Source of the DNA: Flavobacteriaceae bacterium
Lineage (GTDB): Bacteria > Bacteroidota > Bacteroidia > Flavobacteriales > Flavobacteriaceae
DNA: 7,033 bases
Assembly (NCBI GenBank): GCA_949507465.1
Contig: CATEMS010000174.1
Span: 1-7,033, forward strand
Reading direction: 5' to 3'
This document shows positions 6,625 to 7,033 of the stretch, piece by piece (position 1 is the stretch's first letter; every line of letters starts with the position of its first letter). The notes under the pieces were generated by a model. The model saw only the letters and a list, made by a program, of their open reading frames with translations. It was not told the origin of the DNA and searched no databases. Position numbers and translations under genes: made by a program.

Positions 6625-6632
6625 CAAAAATA
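6625..6632 (-). promoter_or_regulatory. Bacteroidota-type -7 box for the RNA methyltransferase gene
   Basis: Read on the minus strand the octamer is TATTTTTG, an exact TAnnTTTG match, ending only four bases before the ATG at 6620. Transcription would then begin at or within a few bases of the start codon. A TTTG occurs upstream (6660-6657 on the minus strand), but the 24-base spacer is longer than the usual 17-20, so the -33 element is weak or different. Confidence 0.45.
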
Positions 6633-6646
6633 CTTTTTTTATGTGA

Positions 6647-6683
6647 GGCTATCTCTCAAAGAAATATTACTTGTGTGATAGTC
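6647..6683. repeat. Imperfect inverted repeat in the RNA methyltransferase-mutS gap
   Basis: The outer arms GGCTATC (6647-6653) and GATAGTC (6677-6683) pair over seven positions with one G-T. Inside them, C6655-G6675 and C6657-A-A with T-T-G6673 pair across two symmetric T-T mismatches, and G6661 pairs with C6670 after one bulged A. The central loop is the 8-base AT-rich 6662-6669. The repeat lies between the two divergent promoter candidates, directly next to the putative mutS -33 box. It could be a regulator-binding dyad or a hairpin; nothing in the sequence decides which. Confidence 0.4.
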
Positions 6684-6713
6684 TTTCTAAATATGTATAA
6701 AAAGTTATTTTTA
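6684..6713 (+). promoter_or_regulatory. Candidate mutS promoter
   Basis: TTTC (6684-6687) and TATTTTTA (6706-6713), separated by 18 bases, resemble the Bacteroidota TTTG-N17-20-TAnnTTTG promoter with one mismatch in each box. The predicted transcript start is near 6719-6721, giving a leader of about 17 bases before the mutS ATG at 6737. The region is AT-rich, so a chance match is possible. Confidence 0.35.
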
Positions 6714-6736
6714 CACTTAAGATTAGATCAGTTAGA

Positions 6737-7033
6737 ATGTCAAAAGCAAAAAAGGTCACTCCTTTAATGAAACAATACAATGCCATTAAGGTTAAATATC
6801 CTGATGCGCTTCTGTTGTTTAGGGTTGGAGATTTTTATGAAACCTTTGGCCAGGATGCTGTAAAAGCTGCCGGAATTTTAAACATCACCCTTACCGCCAG
6901 AAACAATGGCGGAGAGCAGACCCCTTTGGCAGGATTTCCGCACCATTCTGTAAATACCTATTTGCCCAAGCTAGTGATGGCTGGGTGTAGAGTGGCTATT
7001 TGCGACCAACTAGAAGACCCTAAACAAACCAAA
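6737..7033 (+). CDS. mutS: DNA mismatch repair protein MutS (3' end missing)
   Basis: MutS finds base mismatches and small loops in newly replicated DNA and recruits MutL. The 99 visible residues are the start of the N-terminal mismatch-recognition domain; a full protein would have about 850-880 residues. The match begins at PLMKQYNAIKVKYPDALLLF (9-28) and contains the F-x-E mismatch wedge as Phe33-Tyr34-Glu35 in GDFYETF, equivalent to Phe36/Glu38 of E. coli. Next come AGFPHHSVNTYLPKLV (65-80), typical of domain I, and RVAICDQLEDP (85-95). The ATG at 6737 puts PLMKQY at the expected distance from the N-terminus; no Shine-Dalgarno is seen, which is normal here. The gene is divergent from the RNA methyltransferase. 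The frame stays open to the window end, so the ATPase domain lies outside. Confidence 0.98.
   Translation, partial: MSKAKKVTPLMKQYNAIKVKYPDALLLFRVGDFYETFGQDAVKAAGILNITLTARNNGGEQTPLAGFPHHSVNTYLPKLVMAGCRVAICDQLEDPKQTK

Noticed and set aside
6693..6767. 24-codon ATG reading frame overlapping the mutS start
   Set aside because: It is out of frame with mutS, has basic low-complexity content (MYKKLFLHLR...), starts inside the promoter candidate and overlaps a well-supported start.
1..7033. Mobile elements, CRISPR arrays, tRNA or rRNA genes, defence or toxin modules
   Set aside because: I saw no transposase, spaced direct repeats, tRNA-like arms or toxin-antitoxin pairs; coding sequence fills nearly the whole window with conserved genes.

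Overview
The window looks like chromosomal core sequence from a member of the Bacteroidota, most likely family Flavobacteriaceae. Four things point there: the wording of the proteins (ClpX, the GH3 protein and DUF2797 read like flavobacterial versions), a folate kinase fused to a deoxynucleoside kinase, the near absence of Shine-Dalgarno sequences, and -7 boxes of the Bacteroidota type (TAnnTTTG). Base composition is moderately AT-rich and looks even throughout. I see no mobile element, tRNA, rRNA or CRISPR, and no broken gene. No gene-free stretch exceeds about 116 bases.

Layout. clpP (5' end cut off by the window) and clpX run forward as a tight pair 14 bases apart. From there every gene alternates in strand: GH3-family adenylating enzyme (-), DUF2797 protein (+), YhhQ queuosine-precursor transporter (-), FolK-deoxynucleoside kinase fusion (+), SpoU/TrmH-type RNA methyltransferase (-), and mutS (+, 3' end cut off). 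The convergent gaps are 18, 23 and 31 bases. The divergent gaps are 43, 44 and 116 bases. Each gene after clpX should therefore be transcribed alone from a compact divergent promoter region.

Function. ClpX and ClpP together form the ATP-driven ClpXP protease. The other genes are mainly RNA, nucleotide and DNA upkeep: an importer for a tRNA modification precursor, a folate-pathway kinase joined to a nucleoside salvage kinase, an RNA 2'-O-methyltransferase, and the mismatch-recognition protein MutS. The GH3/DUF2797 divergent pair is the least understood part. GH3 carries the complete adenylate-forming motifs but its substrate is unknown. DUF2797 has a zinc-ribbon-like Cys4 cluster followed by a segment that resembles a degenerate GIY-YIG nuclease core.

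The main points for a second look are the GIY-YIG-like reading of DUF2797, the GH3/DUF2797 pairing, the unusual (non-ATG) starts of both genes in the yhhQ/folK divergent gap, a long imperfect inverted repeat between the RNA methyltransferase and mutS, and a probably leaderless methyltransferase transcript. I found no convincing novel multi-gene system; most of the window is conserved housekeeping sequence.
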